Positions 12,332-23,550 of a stretch of 64,000 bases of DNA are shown here, piece by piece (the first letter of the stretch is position 1; each line of letters opens with the position of its first letter). This DNA is from Phyto melanocephala. Its lineage: Eukaryota; Arthropoda; Insecta; Diptera; Rhinophoridae. The notes beneath the pieces are model-generated. The model worked only from the letters and a program-made list of their open reading frames with translations. It made no database searches and was not told the DNA's origin. Made by a program: the position numbers and the translations under genes. The stretch is taken from the NCBI GenBank assembly GCA_941918925.1, contig OW799233.1, positions 126,070,833-126,134,832 of the forward strand, written 5' to 3'.

Positions 12332-12382
12332 AATAACTTCAATATGCTAGTAAAATATTTTCGTAAATTTAGTCTTTTAGTG

Positions 12383-12950
12383 AAAGTGGGCGTTAAAGTA
12401 AAGTTTCTGCTAATTAATACAACTTAGATATTTCAATATAGTCCTTTATATTCCCAAAAAATTTGTCAATAGAGAAATTACATGAATTTAAGATAAACTG
12501 TGAGTAGGCGTTAAAGTGGGCGTGGAACCTTAATTTTCTGGCACAGTAATGACATTGACTAGAAGGATATATGTAGCAAATTTGATCATCATACCTCTAA
12601 TTTTGGCGGTTTTTTGAGCTTTTAAATTTCATTAACGGTAGATAATGTGAAAAGTGGGCGTTATAGTAGGCGTGTCAAAGTTGTTTTTGCTATTGAGTAC
12701 AACTCAGATATTTCAATATAGCGCTTTTTTTATTCCAAAATCTTTATTAATAGAGAAGTTAAAACGTTGTATAGGAGGTGGGCGTAAAAGTGGGCGTGGC
12801 ACCTTAATTTTCTGGCACAGTAATGACATTGCCTAGAGAGATATATGTAGCAAATTTAATCATCATACTTCTAATTTTGGCAGTTTTATGGGCTTTTAAA
12901 TTTCATTAACGGTAGATAACGTGAAAAGTGGGCGTGGAACATTGATTTTC
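12383..12950 (+). repeat. about 2.1 tandem copies of a ~267-bp module
   Basis: AAAGTGGGCGTTAAAGT at 12383 is repeated as AAAGTGGGCGTTATAGT at about 12650, and a third copy starts near 12925. Each unit holds TTTCTGGCACAGTAATGACA, ATATATGTAGCAAATTT and CATTAACGGTAGATAA in the same order. The module is part of the mini-me-like repeat and has no coding potential. Confidence 0.8.
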
Positions 12951-13574
12951 CGTTACAGAAAGGCCTCTCACCAAGAAGCAAAGTGTGCAAAATTTCAAAA
13001 TCGTACATCTAATTTTGTCCGTTTTATTAGGTTTTAAATTTAAAATATACTAAAAAATACACTGCGCGGTATAAATTTTCGTACATTTTTATCCATAACT
13101 CCTTTCCTAATCCATAGATGCAGTTTTTGAGAAGAGATATTGTTTTGATTCGAGAAATATGTATTCGAAGTTTCATGAGTGTACGTTAATGCGTTTGGAC
13201 ACAATACCTTTTTATTCGATGTTCGTAGGACACGGTTTTTTCGACCTACTCTTGCATTACGAGCTATAACTCACTTTCTAATATTCCGATTTAGCCCATT
13301 TTCAATCTCAAACAAACCTTGTCTATAGGAAAGATTCTGGCAAAATTTGAGCTCCCTAGCTTTTTCGGTGGGACCTCTATCGTGCTTTCAACAGACGGAC
13401 AGACGGACGGACATAGCTAGATCGTCATCAAATCAAACCCTGATTTAGAATATATATATTTACTTTATGGGGTATAAAATGGATATTTCGATGTTTTACA
13501 AACGGAATGACAAAATGAATATACCCCCACCAATTTTTTGGTGGCGGGTATAAAAATTTATACCGCAAGAGAAC

Positions 13575-13950
13575 CGCAAATACAAAATTATTATTAAAAA
13601 AATCATAGGTTGATTAAAATCATACTGTTGTTTCACAAAACATTTAGTGGTTATTCTTAATTTTAAATACTTTTGAATATAATGTTGCTTTTGCAAAGCC
13701 ATCGTATTATTTTTGTTATAATAATTTTGTAAATCATACTATATTTAAAGAACAACCATATTAAAATATTTACGAAAAGTAAACATCAAATGATAAAATT
13801 CAAACAAACACAAGATGATTGTGACAAAATATATGATAAAATAAAACATACAAAATAACTTTTACTTGTGTTCGACAACCAAATATTATTACAGGGAATA
13901 TAATATAATCGTCGTGATCATGTTGTAACAATGTGTTTTATTTGCGTGAA
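13575..13950 (+). repeat. unclassified repeat X, copy 1
   Basis: It matches the complement of 19113-19415 over about 300 bp, including CAAATGATAAAATTCAAACA and GACAAAATATATGATAAAAT. It continues past GACAACCAAATATTATTA into CGTCGTGATCATGTTGTAAC, which matches the complement of 17330-17355. In the other copy the two parts are separated by a mini-me-like insertion, so this copy shows the uninterrupted state there. No coding sequence; class unknown. Confidence 0.65.
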
Positions 13951-15723
13951 TTTGTATATAAAAAAGACCTTAGCAAATTGTTTTTTATGTTGCACTTTAC
14001 TTTGTTAAAGTAAAACACGCATTTGTTAATCAATTTATTGCAAGAGACATCCGTGGACTCGTCTACGGCCAAAGACAAGTTTGTGTCACCAATACTATTG
14101 ATAAAATTAGATTAAATAAGAGGAGTAATAATGTATTTAATAACTCAGCTACATTTTGTTTAATGTAACTGTTATCCTAATATCCACAGTCTTATTATAG
14201 CGATGGAGTTAACTTCTGCCATAAACAAAAATAGGTATATATGGCAATATGTGTTGATACTGTGGAGGAAACGATAATTTTTTAAAACTATTTGAAGTTG
14301 TTTGTGTGTTTGACTGATTCACAATGTCTCAACAGATCTTTTTTCTACGACCTTAAAAAAAGCTTTGCAAGTCACACTACAATACATAATTGTTGGGAAA
14401 TGATTTAAGTGCAGAAGAAATAAATTTCAGCCATCTAATATACTCAAGTATTACCTAGGTTTTGCCCATTCTTCTTGCCACCAAATAAAATGACCTTATT
14501 TGAAGCGATTGTTAAAAAAGTTTAAAATTTTATAAGTGATAAATTTTCCACAGAGTTGTACCGATATTGAATTATAAAATTTATAAAAATGATAGTTCGA
14601 CGGTTTGCGGTGAACTTTTTTTTTGCTTATAAGATTGTACACTCTAATGTACATACATGCAATTCAAAGCAATCTCACTAACTTTATAGTTTCTTTTAAT
14701 ATTTCAATAGTGTAAAGTGTATTAAACAAATTATACAATTTGTATTTTACTTTAACTACTGTGTGTTTTATTGTAAACAGTGTAACGCAAAACGATTTAA
14801 AAATGTCTTAGCAGGCATATATTTTGTAAATATCAAGAATGCCAACAATTCCTTTTTCAAATTTGTCACCTTAACCCTTTTAGAAACTTACGATATTTTT
14901 TTTTCTTTTTCGTGAGGAACTTTTTATGATTACGACGATCCTTGGTCAAGTCACTTAACGAAATCTTTAAATCTTTAATGCCTCAAGAAATTTATACTTC
15001 ACTGTATGTACGCGTGTATGTATAGGTGCATGAATATTATGTTCTATAAAGGAGCACATTTTATTTGCTTTGCCTATCGCAAAGGGGATCGGTATCATAT
15101 AGAGAATAAAAATACAATTGCAGCAAAAAACTTAAAATGAAATAAAATATAAAATACAAATTGTATATTCATATAAATTTCCTTCTGCTATTCAGATTAT
15201 TTATGTAAAAAAAAAAACTAAATAAAACTCAATGAAGAAATAAGAAGGTCTGCCTAAAACACCGAAATAGAATAAGTAGAGGTAAAAAATAAAATTTACA
15301 AAGCAAATAAAATGTGCAACTATAAAAGAAGAGTGCACAAAGCAAAGTACATTTCCGTTAAACAAATAAATTCCTTAACTCTTCCCTATTCATTCTTATT
15401 TTGCATTTATTTAGTTCAAAAGGTTTTATGGTTAGTCTTTGGTTAGATAACCATACTGTAGGTGATTTGGGGAAACACCAAGGAAAAATTATTAATGATA
15501 AACATTTCTATTTTGCTATAATGGATAAGATGTAAATCTGGTTTTTGATTTGTCAAGGGCACTTTTTATTTTGTTTGTTCACTTTATAGTTTTGTTAATA
15601 AGCATGTTTAAGTAGAGTTATAAAACTGAATAAGCAATACCCACCTGTTATCCCTTAAAATCTTTATTAAAGTCGTATTGATTTTAAGACCGAAATGTCT
15701 TGTTTGGCTTGTGATAATTCAGA
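13951..15723. other. AT-rich stretch without a supported gene
   Basis: No protein-like frame, inverted repeat or known element was recognised. Short runs resembling TATA boxes are not informative at this base composition. Confidence 0.5.
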
Positions 15724-15725
15724 TA

Positions 15726-16411
15726 CAGTGCCACCTTGCATAACGCACACCTCGATAAGCGGGACTCCTCGATTATTGCAACTCGTAAATTGTTTGCATT
15801 GTTGACTCACTTAACGCAATTAAAAAAAAAACTTAGTTATCACAACTTTTCTCCCAAAGTGACCAATTTGTCATTTTTATTTACATATTTTTTAATTAAA
15901 TTTTTTTAACTTTAGATATACTGCTATTCCAAAAATACTAAAAGACGCGTATTGGACTTTTTTTTGTACATATGTACTCAGTTGAAGGAATCTCTTTTCG
16001 TAAAAGGTTGTTCTATTTACATTGAATAAAATGCCGGCGATTACAAAATTTGTAAAACTTTTAATTAAACAAAAAACTGATATTCGTAATAAGCTTGAAA
16101 GGGGCATAACTGTACAAGTGATTTGCGATGAATATCAAGTGCACAAATCAACAATATCAAGAATTAAAAAAAAATGAAGCTGCATTAAAAAAATTCGTTG
16201 CAAATGCTGAATTTGGACCAGGCAAGCGTGTTACAATAAGAGCTTGTGAATATCCAAAAATAGAAAAGGATTTGCAAAAGTGGTTCATGAAGCCATATTA
16301 AACCATTAAAGAGAATTTGCGCCCTAAAAAATTGAGACTCGGTTATCGCAAAAACTTCAGTTTTCGCAACGGCCAAAATTTCTATTAGTTGCATTTAGCG
16401 AGGTTGCATTG
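15726..16411 (+). mobile_element. pogo/Tigger-like element, internally deleted
   Basis: The ends pair as CAGTGCCACCTTGCATAACG and, from the right, CAATGCAACCTCGCTAAATG, with TA directly outside on both sides (15724-15725 and 16412-16413). Between them, from ATG at 16031, lies MPAITKFVKLLIKQKT then ERGITVQVICDEYQVHKSTI, the N-terminal helix-turn-helix of pogo/CENP-B-type transposases. A one-base shift in an A-run near 16170 breaks the frame. In the next frame EFGPGKRVTIRACEYPKIEK and LQKWF match the second DNA-binding half. The catalytic domain is absent. Confidence 0.8.
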
Positions 16412-16730
16412 TAGTTTGTTATAAGGGCTATTCGGTTAACATTAAGGATAGCATGGAGGGAGAGTAAATAAATAAAGAAGTATGTACATCTATCCTCTTT
16501 ACTAAGCTTACCAATTCATTGTTTGATATTTTTTTTTGTCGATTGTCGATTTGAGAATGTAAGCTCAAATTTTAATAAATTATGGTATGAAATAAAACCT
16601 AAATAAAGGGTTATCCATTTCGTGGTTTCAAAAGTATAGGACTGGAATTTGTCATCAGTCAAACTAAGTTGTTAAACCAATTTTTTTTTTTTTCAGTTGA
16701 AGGTCTGACATTGACGAAAATGGATCGCTT

Positions 16731-17330
16731 ACATAAAAATGATCAAAACTTACTACAAAAAAGGTGATACTGGCACAGCCACATATCGTTCTTTAAGAGG
16801 AGATTATGATTTACATAATCGTCCACGTAAGCAAGCATTTGGCAAAATTGTAAAAAAAATTTACAGAGACTGGACCGTTTACAGATATTTAAAGGCCTGT
16901 GTATCATCGTTTCGCTTGTTCCGCTCAAGATATCGCTGCTGTAAGTAAAAGTGTTGCCGAAGACCCGAATGCGTCGATTCCTTGTCGTTCTCAAGAATAA
17001 GGACTGTCTAACGGCACATTACGGCGTATGTTGCAATTAGATCTACACGTGCATTCATATAAAGTCCAGCTCACACAACAACTGAAGCCAGCTGACCATT
17101 TACAACGTCGTTGATATGGCTTTATTGCAAGAGACATTTCCTGGCCGCGTAATTTCTCATCGTGGCGATATTAACTGGTCACCGAGATCATGCGATTTGA
17201 CACCATTAGACTTTCTTTGTAGGGCTACGCGAAAGACCGTGCTTATGCAGATAAACCTTTAATTCTTGAGCACTTAAAAACCAACATTCGTCAAGTTATG
17301 GCTGAGATACCGCCCACACGCAAGGAAAAA
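16731..17330 (+). pseudogene. mariner transposase, N-terminal and linker parts with internal deletion
   Basis: It reads VIKTYYKKGDTGTATYRSLR and HNRPRKQAFGKIV (N-terminal DNA-binding part), then SVAEDPNASIP and LTQQLKPADHLQRR. It jumps directly to LLQETFPGRVISHRGDINWS and PRSCDLTPLDFLC. The segment that normally holds SDEAHF and QQDG, the first two catalytic Asp residues, is missing. Several stops and frameshifts occur. It belongs to the same group as the transposase at 8296-9376. Confidence 0.8.
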
Positions 17331-17359
17331 CCATGGTTACGACATGATCACGACGGTCA

Positions 17360-19115
17360 TATTATTTTTATACCCGCCACCAAAAAAATGGTGGGGGCAT
17401 ATTCATTTTGTCATTCCGTTTGTAACACATCGAAATATCCATTTTAGACCCCATAAAGTATATATATTCTGAATCAGGGTTTGATTTGATGACGATCTAG
17501 CTATGTCCGTCCGTCTGTCCGTCTGTTGGAAGCACGATAGAGGTCGCACCGAAAAAGCTAGGGGGCTCAAATTTTGCCAGAATCTTTCTTATAGACAAGG
17601 TTTGTTTGGTATTGAAAATGGGCTAAATTGGAATATTAGGAAGAGAGTTATAGCTCGAAAAGCAAGAGTAGGTCAAAAAAACCGTGTCCTTCGAACATCG
17701 AATAAAATGGAATTGTGTCCAAACGCCTTAACGTAGACTCATGAAACTTCGAATATATATTTCCTGGGTAAAGACAATATTTTTCCTAGCAAATTGTCTA
17801 AATCTATGCATTAAGAGAGGAGTTATCGATCAAAATGTACGAAAATTTATACTGCGCAGTGTATTTTTCGGTATATTTAAAAACAAAAACGTCATAAAAG
17901 CAACAAAATTGGATATACGACTCTGAAATTTTGCACACTTTGCTTTTTGGTGACACGCCCACTTTTACGCCCACCTCCCATACAACGTTTTAACTAAAAT
18001 TCATATAATTTCTCTACTAATAAAGATTTTGGAATAATAAAGGGCTATATTGAAACACCTCAGTTGTACTCATTCGCAAAAATAACTTTGACACGCCTAC
18101 TATTAATTTTGCTACGTCTATCTCCCTAGGCAATTTCATTAATATGCCAAAAAATTAAGGTGCCACGCCTACTTTTACGCCCACCTCCCATATAACTTTT
18201 TACCTAAAATTCATATAATTTCTCTATTTACAAAATTTTTGAGAAAATAAAGGACTATATTGAAATATCTGAGTTGTATTTATTAGCAGAAACTTTATTG
18301 ACACGCCTACTTTAACGCCCACTTTCATTGAAAGACTAAATTTACAAAAGCATTTTAGTAGCATATCGAATTTATAAAGGGTGGTTAAATTTTAAGGACC
18401 GATGTTGAATTTAAATAAAACACAAATTATTTAAGAAATTATTATTATTTCTTTTTGTAATGATAATATTTGTATGGTTCAATTTTGTATGGAACAAAAT
18501 ATCGGCCAAATGGATACCAAATTTTCAATGACAATGTTGATGCTTAATTGTTGGGCATAATGATGAGTCGAGGTTGACTGCTCTTTTGCCACACTATCGC
18601 AAAAACCAGCAATGGTTCCCATTTAACGAACTAAGAAGGCATTCATAGATTTTCTGACATTTTATACAGACCTGTTTTGCAGAAATTTAAATATTTTTTT
18701 TACAATTCTCCCGATGGTGGACGAATTGGAACGTTTATGTTGACCAAAAGAATTACGAAGTGCACAAAATGCATTTTGATTTGAACGCCCATTTTTATAA
18801 AAACCTGAATAACTTTAAAGCGTTGCTCATTTGCCTATCTTTCCACAGATCAAAAAAGTAAGCTTGAGATTGGGAAATGTCAAGTGAAGTGCAGAAAACA
18901 GATTTAAAGACTAGGTGTAGTTCACCTTCAACATGGGCCCTTAAAATTTAACCACCCTCTACAAAGAAAGTGATACATATTTTATTATAAAGAGATTATT
19001 CCATAGCAATTAACAAAATAATAAATATTGTGCTTTAAATGTACACAGAATTGGTGGTGGGTATAAAAGATTCGACACAGCCGAATATAGTGCTCTTACT
19101 TGTTTCTAAAACAAT
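17360..19115 (-). mobile_element. large mini-me-like repeat, copy C (inverted relative to B)
   Basis: It begins TTTTTATACCCGCCACC, passes TCCGTCCGTCTGTCCGTCTG and GTGGGCGT-type modules, and ends GTGCTCTTACTTGTTT. Long blocks match copy B on the opposite strand, including the nested mariner derivative, so B and C descend from a parent that already held that insertion. Confidence 0.75.
18377..18959 (-). mobile_element. internally deleted mariner inside copy C
   Basis: It has the same inverted-repeat ends (GGTTAAATTTTAAGG) and internal sequence as 11716-12331, on the opposite strand. TA flanks both sides (18375-18376 and 18960-18961). It is about 30 bp shorter than the copy in B. Confidence 0.8.
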
Positions 19116-19764
19116 ATTTGGTTGTCAAAAACAAGTAATAGCTATTTTTTTCATTTTATCATATATTTTGTCACGATAATCAAGAATTTGTTTGAATTAT
19201 ATCATTTAATGTTTACTTGTCGTAAAAATTTCAAAATGGTTATCAGTTAACAATAGTATGATTTAAAAAAATTATGACGACAAAAATAACATTATATTGA
19301 AAAGCATTATAAATTAAAAATAATCATTAAATAATAAGTGAGACAACAGTATGATTACAAATTAATCAAGCTATGATTGTTTTTAATAATAATTTGATTT
19401 CAACTGTTCTTCTTCTTGCTGAATAAATTTTTATTATTTTAAAAGTTTGAGATGTCAAAAAAATTAACAAAAATTTTGAGAAATTAAAGAAAATTTACAA
19501 ATAAACGATAAAATGTAAAAAAATGTTGGTATAAAATTTGCAATTAAATTGGTAAGTACAATCAATATGTGTATGTTACAGCAAAAGACAACAATTTGCC
19601 GTAAAAAGCAAATATTGCCAAATGATACTTAAATTTAACATAATAATGATAACTGGTAACCATTATTATTTTTAACCATAATCATACAAATCAATCATAG
19701 TATGTTGCTCTTCGATTATGGTTACCACAACCATATTTTTTCTTTTGCGTGCAAAATGTGTTAA

Positions 19765-19851
19765 AAAGTGGTCGAAAATTACCTCAAAAGAATCATTGCT
19801 TGAAACACTTCGCGTGGTGGTAATTTAAATGATGTAGTGTTTCACACATAA
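19765..19851 (+). pseudogene. mariner transposase C-terminus (continuation of 16731-17330)
   Basis: In one frame it reads KVVENYLKRIIA, a TGA, then NTSRGGNLNDVVFHT and a stop. The SRGG.L.DVVFH block is the standard end of DD41D mariner transposases. It lies just inside the right inverted repeat, showing that the nested repeats split one gene. Confidence 0.85.
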
Positions 19852-19959
19852 TATCAACGTTCAAACATTATAATAGAAAAGAAATATCACACAAAAAAAA
19901 AAATGTATATGTGTTTTATTTACGTTTACTTTTGAAAGCGCAAAATGGATAACCCGGTA

Positions 19960-21185
19960 TATGTTGTAATTATGTTGTAATTATTTTCTAAGCCATGCTA
20001 TTTTTAAAGGTAATAATATCAAAATTTTAAATGAAAACCATTAAACATTACATAACAAAGATTAAACAAATTTTTACTATTGTAAAATTAACAATTAAAA
20101 TAACTATCATAGATTTATCTTAGATGTCTTTATTTAGAGTTGAACCTTAAAGAAAAAATCTATTTAATCTAAAACTATTAAAGTTATAGATAAAAAATGT
20201 TATTAAAAAATATGTGTTTTCTCTAGGTTAACTAACAACAAGATTGCAACTTTTTAAGACCCAAAATTTCATATTCGTCTGATATTTATTACTCAAGAGA
20301 CAATAGTTATAAGTAATTAGTTCCTAATATTTTAATTCCTTTTTTATATACCCAGTGATGTAAAATCGTTCCGACCCTGTTGTGACCATATTTTTTTCTT
20401 CTGCATGCATATATTTTCATACAAAATATTTAATTTAATCTTAAAAATAACTAACATTTTCTCTCGAGTTTGCCGAATACTTGCAATCAACCCACTAACC
20501 AGAAATGAAATGAAAAACATTAAATGAAATAAAAGAAATACTGGCATTTGTAAATATTTGTGTTGGCTAGTAAAACATTAAATATAAAAAAATATAGAAA
20601 TAAAATATAAATGCTACGATTTGCTTGATTTAACAGCAACTTTAAAAATCGTTTTACAAGTTTCTTTGCCTTTTATTTAAGGCTTGCATTCATTACAAAA
20701 CTCTTGGGGTTTCTGTTGGGCAACTTATTTCTGTTCCCTATGCAGGTTTTTTTGTTACCACAGCCGTTTGCTAATAGTGTTTTTGTTGCTTATTCAGAAA
20801 GTTATTAAATTTGCGCATTTATTTACATGAAATAATACTTTTATTGTTATTTTCTTTGCATTGACGTAATGAAAAAAAATCGCTTATTATGGCATTTAAT
20901 ATCTGGTGCAGTCACAAGAAGTCAAAGGAAGTTCCAAGTGTTGGTTTTTTAAAAATACAAAAGTGAGTTGAAAGCATTGTTTTGTTTCTTGAAATATTCA
21001 TAATACTAAGCAGTTGTTTTTTCTATTGAGCGTGAGATCACTTTTTTTTAATAAAAAAAAGTTTTAGTTTTATTTTTCGATATTTCGCTACCACATTGGA
21101 TAGCTTTTTCGGGGAAAGTTTTTACAATTTTTAACAATTAAAAAATTAGAATTGTTCAAAAAAATTAAACAAATATAATTTTTAA
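19960..21185. other. AT-rich stretch without a supported gene
   Basis: No protein-like frame or known repeat was recognised. The minus-strand frame at 20344-20547 is low-complexity. Confidence 0.5.
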
Positions 21186-21186
21186 T

Positions 21187-21315
21187 TTCTTTCAAAATTT
21201 GGGTAAAGGTGTGCAGATGTTCTGACATAAGGAAACGTCTTATGTCCCAAAACTAAATAAATATTATTGAAAAATTTGGAGGATTATTCCGAATAATAAA
21301 GTAATTTTACTATTT
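21187..21315 (+). repeat. diverged relative of the 26.3-26.8 kb foldback arm
   Basis: AAATTTGGGTAAAGG, then GTTCTGACATAAG, CAAAACTAAATAAATAT and TATTGAAAAAT follow the same order as the right arm and outer flank of the foldback at 26660-26775. It is clearly older and has no visible partner arm. Confidence 0.55.
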
Positions 21316-21564
21316 TTTTAATCTTTTTTAAAATTTTGAAAAATTATGACTATTTGACACTTAGGACACCTTGTGAAGTCTCCCATATAAAATATCACAC
21401 ATAGTGTTGTTGGTATAAAAAGGCATTGCAATTTCAAGAGGTTTAAATATACAGTAATACTTAAGGTTGCTTTACACTGTTCTAAAAGTCTTCAGATTTT
21501 CGTTGAATTTTTTCAGATCAAAATAAAATGATTTTTGCTCTGATTGTCACAAAATCAATTAGAA

Positions 21565-22179
21565 AATATAAATACATCCCATTGCAAAATTATAAATTGA
21601 GTTTACGTATGCAAAAAATTGCAAAAAAAAAATTATAATAAAAACAAAAACAATAAAAAAAATACAAAAAAAAAAAATTTAAAAAAAAATTAAAAAAAAT
21701 ATTAAAAAAAAAATTAAAAAAAAAAATAATAAAAATATAAATAATATATTAAATAAAAAATTAAATAAAAAAATTTTTTTTTGGCTCAGCTGGGATTCGA
21801 TGCCACAATAACAACATACATATGTATGTTGTTATTGTTATTGTGAAAAAAAACGAGGTGGTCGTGGTTTTTTGCCCATATCTCAGAAAGTTATGGGGCG
21901 TTTGTGCTGAATTTCAATAACGATTCATTCCCGGATATTTCCAAAATATTGATACCATACACAGATCTGAGGAACATATGGTTGCTTCTAAAAAATGATT
22001 TCAACCAACACACGGACAGACGGGCAGACAGACAGATGGTCAGGGCTTAATCGACTCCTCTATTCATAAGATTTTTTAAAATATATACTTTTTGGGGTCG
22101 GAAATGAAAATTGTAGAAATTACAAACGGAATGACAAAGCTATATATACCCTCGTGCACCACAGGTGAAGGGTATAAAA
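21565..22179 (+). mobile_element. mini-me-like repeat, G-type, 5'-truncated
   Basis: From ACATCCCATTGCAAAATTAT it follows the G-type copy at 62152-62986. It has an A-rich block, TTGGCTCAGCTGGGATTCGA, GAGGTGGTCGTGG, a (GACA)-type block, ACTTTTTGGGGTCGGAAATG, GGAATGACAAAGC and a terminal GAAGGGTATAAAAA. The start with AAGTAAGAGCGCTATATTC is missing. There is no coding sequence. Confidence 0.7.
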
Positions 22180-22187
22180 ATACAATT

Positions 22188-22574
22188 TGAGACGCGACAT
22201 GACGAAAGGGACCTTATTTTGCCAGGAGTCAAAATCGAGTTTTTGATACCAAATGATAAAGGAATAAAATGACACCAAAATCGAAATCATTGACGAAGTT
22301 ATAGTATTTTGAAGTTTTTATTTCAGAAAACGTAGTATCGAGATAATTGAGGTTAAACACGCTAAAGACAAAGACAAAGTTCTAAAGTCTCAAAGGCAGC
22401 TCATTAAACAAAAGAAAATTACCGATAATGGGATGTATATACACGATGAGATATGTAGGTAGCATTTGGTGTTAAAAACCCAAAACATGAAATTTAGACT
22501 TTAATTCATGTTTTGACCTGTAATGAAAATTTTACTATGGCAAGATGAGATCTCTTTCGTCATGTCGCGTCACA
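22188..22574. mobile_element. ~387-bp inverted-repeat MITE
   Basis: GACGCGACATGACGAAAG at 22191 is repeated inverted at 22554-22571 (CTTTCGTCATGTCGCGTC). The similarity runs on for about 20 bp (TTATTTTGCCA against TCATCTTGCCA). No coding frame lies between. The target duplication is not clear (AATT/TTTA). The superfamily is not assigned. Confidence 0.7.
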
Positions 22575-23254
22575 TTTATTACTTATAATAATATTTGGAT
22601 TTTATACAATTTTCAGTTAGAATTTTATTTTCAATACTTCATAGTCTAAGAATTATTGTATTAAAAAATAAATTGATATTGAATTTTACATACTTGATTT
22701 TGTCTATGTGCTTCTGTAAAAATACAACTCTGTTAAAATGCAAATTCTTAGTGTAAAGAAAAATTTCTAAAAATGAAAAGAGCTTATCCACTAACAAATT
22801 CCTATTCATATTTTGTTACATTTCATAATATATTGTTTTCAAACTATTATACTTTTTCATTTTATTTTAGTTATGACAAGTCCTAATAAATACTCATTAT
22901 AATAGTGTGAAGCCACCTTCATAAGCGAATTTTCAATTGTGTATGAGCGAATTATTTGGATGACTTAAAAGGGATTTTATAAAAAAATTTCAAAATATAT
23001 GGTTCGATATCGATTTTTCGCATTTTGTCTTAAAAATAAATAGTGTTTTTTAAATTAGAAAGATAGGTTTCATTATAGATTAAAAAAAGTTTTTATTAAT
23101 AAAGATTTTTTACACAGCAAATAATATAATAATCGTTTTTCAAACTTTGAGCTCTTTAAGATAAATATAAAAGGTGTTTTTTGTGTAAAAAACAAGAGTA
23201 TTGAAATGAATTAAACAAAGGTGAAAAAAAAATATAATCTTTTGACATTGTTAT
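22575..23254. other. AT-rich stretch without a supported gene
   Basis: No protein-like frame or known repeat was recognised. Confidence 0.45.
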
Positions 23255-23550
23255 TTAAGCATGACGTCTGGCATATGACCGTCACGGCTATCTCGCAGGT
23301 AGTCTAATCATGAGGTTTATTTTCAAAGAACTTTGCGAACATTTACGGGCGCAACAATAACTCCACAAATGCTGTCCTCCAAGTACTCAATCAATTTGGG
23401 CATATCGGCGTAGATTAGCGACTTCATATATCATGAGTCCGAAACGTGTATCTTGTTGAAACCACCTCATCTGAGCATTATGACTGTTCAATTGTTAACG
23501 AAAAAGTCAGTAATTATGGCTCTATGACATTCACCATTGTATTATGTATT
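23255..23550 (-). pseudogene. mariner (DD41D-like) transposase fragment
   Basis: Read on the minus strand, NGECHRAIITDFFV near 23540-23490 matches the NGERYR..ITDFF block. WFQQD follows in another frame near 23460. KSLIYADMPKLIEYLEDSI and LDYLRDSRDGHMPDVML then form the C-terminal domain. The region between the second and third catalytic Asp is deleted. Three stops occur in the last 30 codons, two of them TGA. The plus-strand frame at 23446-23661 is a shadow. Confidence 0.7.

Larger units (their letters stand above)
11568..13557 (+). mobile_element. large mini-me-like repeat, copy B
   Basis: It starts AACAAGTAAGAGCACTATAT followed by TTCGGCTGTGCCGAA and TTTTATACCCACCACC. It ends with ACAGACGGACAGACGG, ACTTTATGGGGT, AACGGAATGACAAA and a hairpin-forming CCCCACC...GGTGGCGGGTATAAAA. 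There is no coding sequence apart from the nested mariner remnant (11716-12331). Internal GTGGGCGT modules repeat in tandem. A second copy lies inverted at 17360-19115, and a copy lacking the mariner at 24575-25735. The (GTCY)n block and layout fit mini-me/DINE-type, Helentron-related dipteran repeats; that assignment is by resemblance. Confidence 0.75.
17330..19745 (-). repeat. unclassified repeat X, copy 2, interrupted by mini-me-like copy C
   Basis: One end (17330-17359) holds ACGACATGATCACGACG. The rest (19113-19745) matches repeat X copy 1 and continues about 330 bp further, to GGTTACCACAACCAT near 19740. The ends show a weak inverted similarity around ATGGTT. It is inserted in the 3' part of the mariner transposase gene. 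Confidence 0.55.
16606..19957 (+). mobile_element. DD41D-like mariner carrying a ~2.4-kb nested insertion
   Basis: The left end GGGTTATCCATTTCGTGG and the right end (complement GGGTTATCCATTTTGCGC) form inverted repeats, each continuing into TTTCAAAAGTA. TA flanks both ends (16604-16605 and 19958-19959). The transposase pieces at 16731-17330 and 19765-19851 are the two parts of one gene, separated by repeat X and the mini-me-like copy C. The element itself would be about 0.95 kb without the insert, so it also has an internal deletion. Confidence 0.83.
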
